A stretch of 64,000 nucleotides of DNA from Actinomyces bovis (GTDB taxonomy: Bacteria; Actinomycetota; Actinomycetes; Actinomycetales; Actinomycetaceae). A model generated the notes under the pieces. It had not been told where the DNA came from. It did not search any database and worked only from the letters and a program-made list of their open reading frames with translations. The stretch lies in assembly GCF_900444995.1 (NCBI RefSeq), contig NZ_UAPQ01000007.1:62001-126000 (forward strand), given 5' to 3'. Shown piece after piece: positions 63,304-64,000 of the stretch. Position 1 is the stretch's first letter. Each line of letters opens with the position of its first letter. Position numbers and translations under genes: made by a program.

Positions 63304-64000
63304 TCAGCCCTCCAGGGAGACCAGGAAACCGCAATCGTCCACAGCTACGCCGCCCACAGCGCCCAGCACCGCCCCGGTCACCTGCTCGATGAGCGCACGC
63401 ACGGCACGCCGCTCCTCCGCCCGCGCAGGCGGCAAATACTCAGCAAAGGCATCCCGGGGCTCATGCGGCTGCCAGGTGACGACGTAGCGCAGCGCCCCCT
63501 CCCCCATAGCCCAGGGCTCACCCAGCACAGACAGGGGCAACTCTGTGACGCCTCGAGCCCGCAACTCCACACGACCCCAGTCTGAACGCCCCGAATCAAT
63601 AGGCATCACTAAGCTATAACCGTCCAGTTCATCATCTTCGTTGCTGGCAGCGCGGCGTTCATCTTCCTGCTTAGCCAAACGCCAGGCAGTCTCCATCGCC
63701 TCCGCGCCTACAGTCTGCGCCACCTGTCGCGTGCCGGTGCGCACGGACTCGTCATCCACCTGCACCTCCGCCGCCAGCTGGAAGCCCATAGCCACCCCGG
63801 GAGAAAAGCGCGCCAGCAGCACCTCCGCCGCCTCCGGCATCAACCACACAGGCGAGTAGACCACCAACATCGTGGAGCGCTCCGGATCCGGCACAACCAC
63901 CTGACCCAGCGGCGCCACCCGAATGCCGCCCGCCAGCCGCCGCGCAATATCGCGCAGTCGGTGCAGCGCCAGCAACTCAGTGCCGGTGGGCTGCCCCTCT
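63304..64000 (-). CDS. Protein of unknown function, partial
   Basis: The frame is open to the right edge of the window (reading EGQPTGTELLALHRLRD at the edge), so the N-terminus is missing; about 232 residues are visible. No domain was recognised. There is no membrane segment; the sequence alternates acidic and hydrophobic stretches (VVYSPVWLMPEAAEVLLARF, then a charged EDERRAASNEDDELDG segment) and ends in a Val/Gly-rich stretch. It looks like a soluble cytoplasmic protein. Confidence 0.6.
   Translation of the reverse strand, partial: EGQPTGTELLALHRLRDIARRLAGGIRVAPLGQVVVPDPERSTMLVVYSPVWLMPEAAEVLLARFSPGVAMGFQLAAEVQVDDESVRTGTRQVAQTVGAEAMETAWRLAKQEDERRAASNEDDELDGYSLVMPIDSGRSDWGRVELRARGVTELPLSVLGEPWAMGEGALRYVVTWQPHEPRDAFAEYLPPARAEERRAVRALIEQVTGAVLGAVGGVAVDDCGFLVSLEG

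Overview
The window is high-GC, Gram-positive actinobacterial DNA and most resembles an oral Actinomyces-type organism. The signs are actinobacterial families (sterol-carrier-like protein, LppM-like lipoproteins, GTP-type PEP carboxykinase, RNB-family ribonuclease), a PurS/PurQ/PurL purine enzyme set, and a cluster of large secreted glycosidases (sialidase, GH35 beta-galactosidase, GH20 hexosaminidase) typical of bacteria living on host glycoproteins. No rRNA, tRNA or CRISPR array was seen. All assignments come from reading motifs and translations by eye; no database search was run.

Layout. 1-5.9 kb: a ribonuclease running off the left edge, a sterol-carrier-family protein, glutamate dehydrogenase, two membrane proteins of unknown function and a phosphatidylcholine-synthase-like enzyme. 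5.97-10.96 kb: an accessory island bounded by 44-bp direct repeats. It holds two tandem copies of an immunity gene (GAD-like/DUF1851, Tdi1 type) overlapping a nuclease toxin gene (Ntox15/Tde1 type, HxxD motif). A complete IS3-family element has cut the first toxin just before its catalytic motif. 11-16 kb: glycogen debranching enzyme and a two-gene ABC exporter divergent from a TetR regulator, with two copies of a palindromic operator between them. 16-30 kb: purine genes purL, purQ, purS, purC, purD and purA, interspersed with a TM2 membrane protein, a trehalose-synthase-like glycosyltransferase, a DnaA-box-like cluster, pckG and two LppM-like envelope proteins.

30-48 kb: a zinc-chaperone-like lipoprotein (AztD) behind a Zur-like box, a frameshifted FtsX-type permease with its ATPase, two complete sugar ABC importers (binding lipoprotein plus two permeases each, no ATPase gene, as is common when one shared MsiK-type ATPase serves several importers), fructose-bisphosphate aldolase, an rRNA/tRNA methyltransferase, a lower-GC DUF3800 gene, pyrE, tpx and a short-chain dehydrogenase. 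48-64 kb: exonuclease III, a class C beta-lactamase-like hydrolase, a nitroreductase, the three secreted glycosidases, a DEDDh exonuclease and a gene running off the right edge.

How it fits together. The sialidase, beta-galactosidase and hexosaminidase would remove sialic acid, galactose and N-acetylhexosamine in turn from host glycans, and the importers could bring in released sugars. All three enzymes end in the same DxDxDG-repeat domain, and its DNA shows recent copying between genes. The most notable system is the tandem immunity-toxin island: gene order is immunity first, no export domain is visible on the toxin, and the two copies differ in confined patches.
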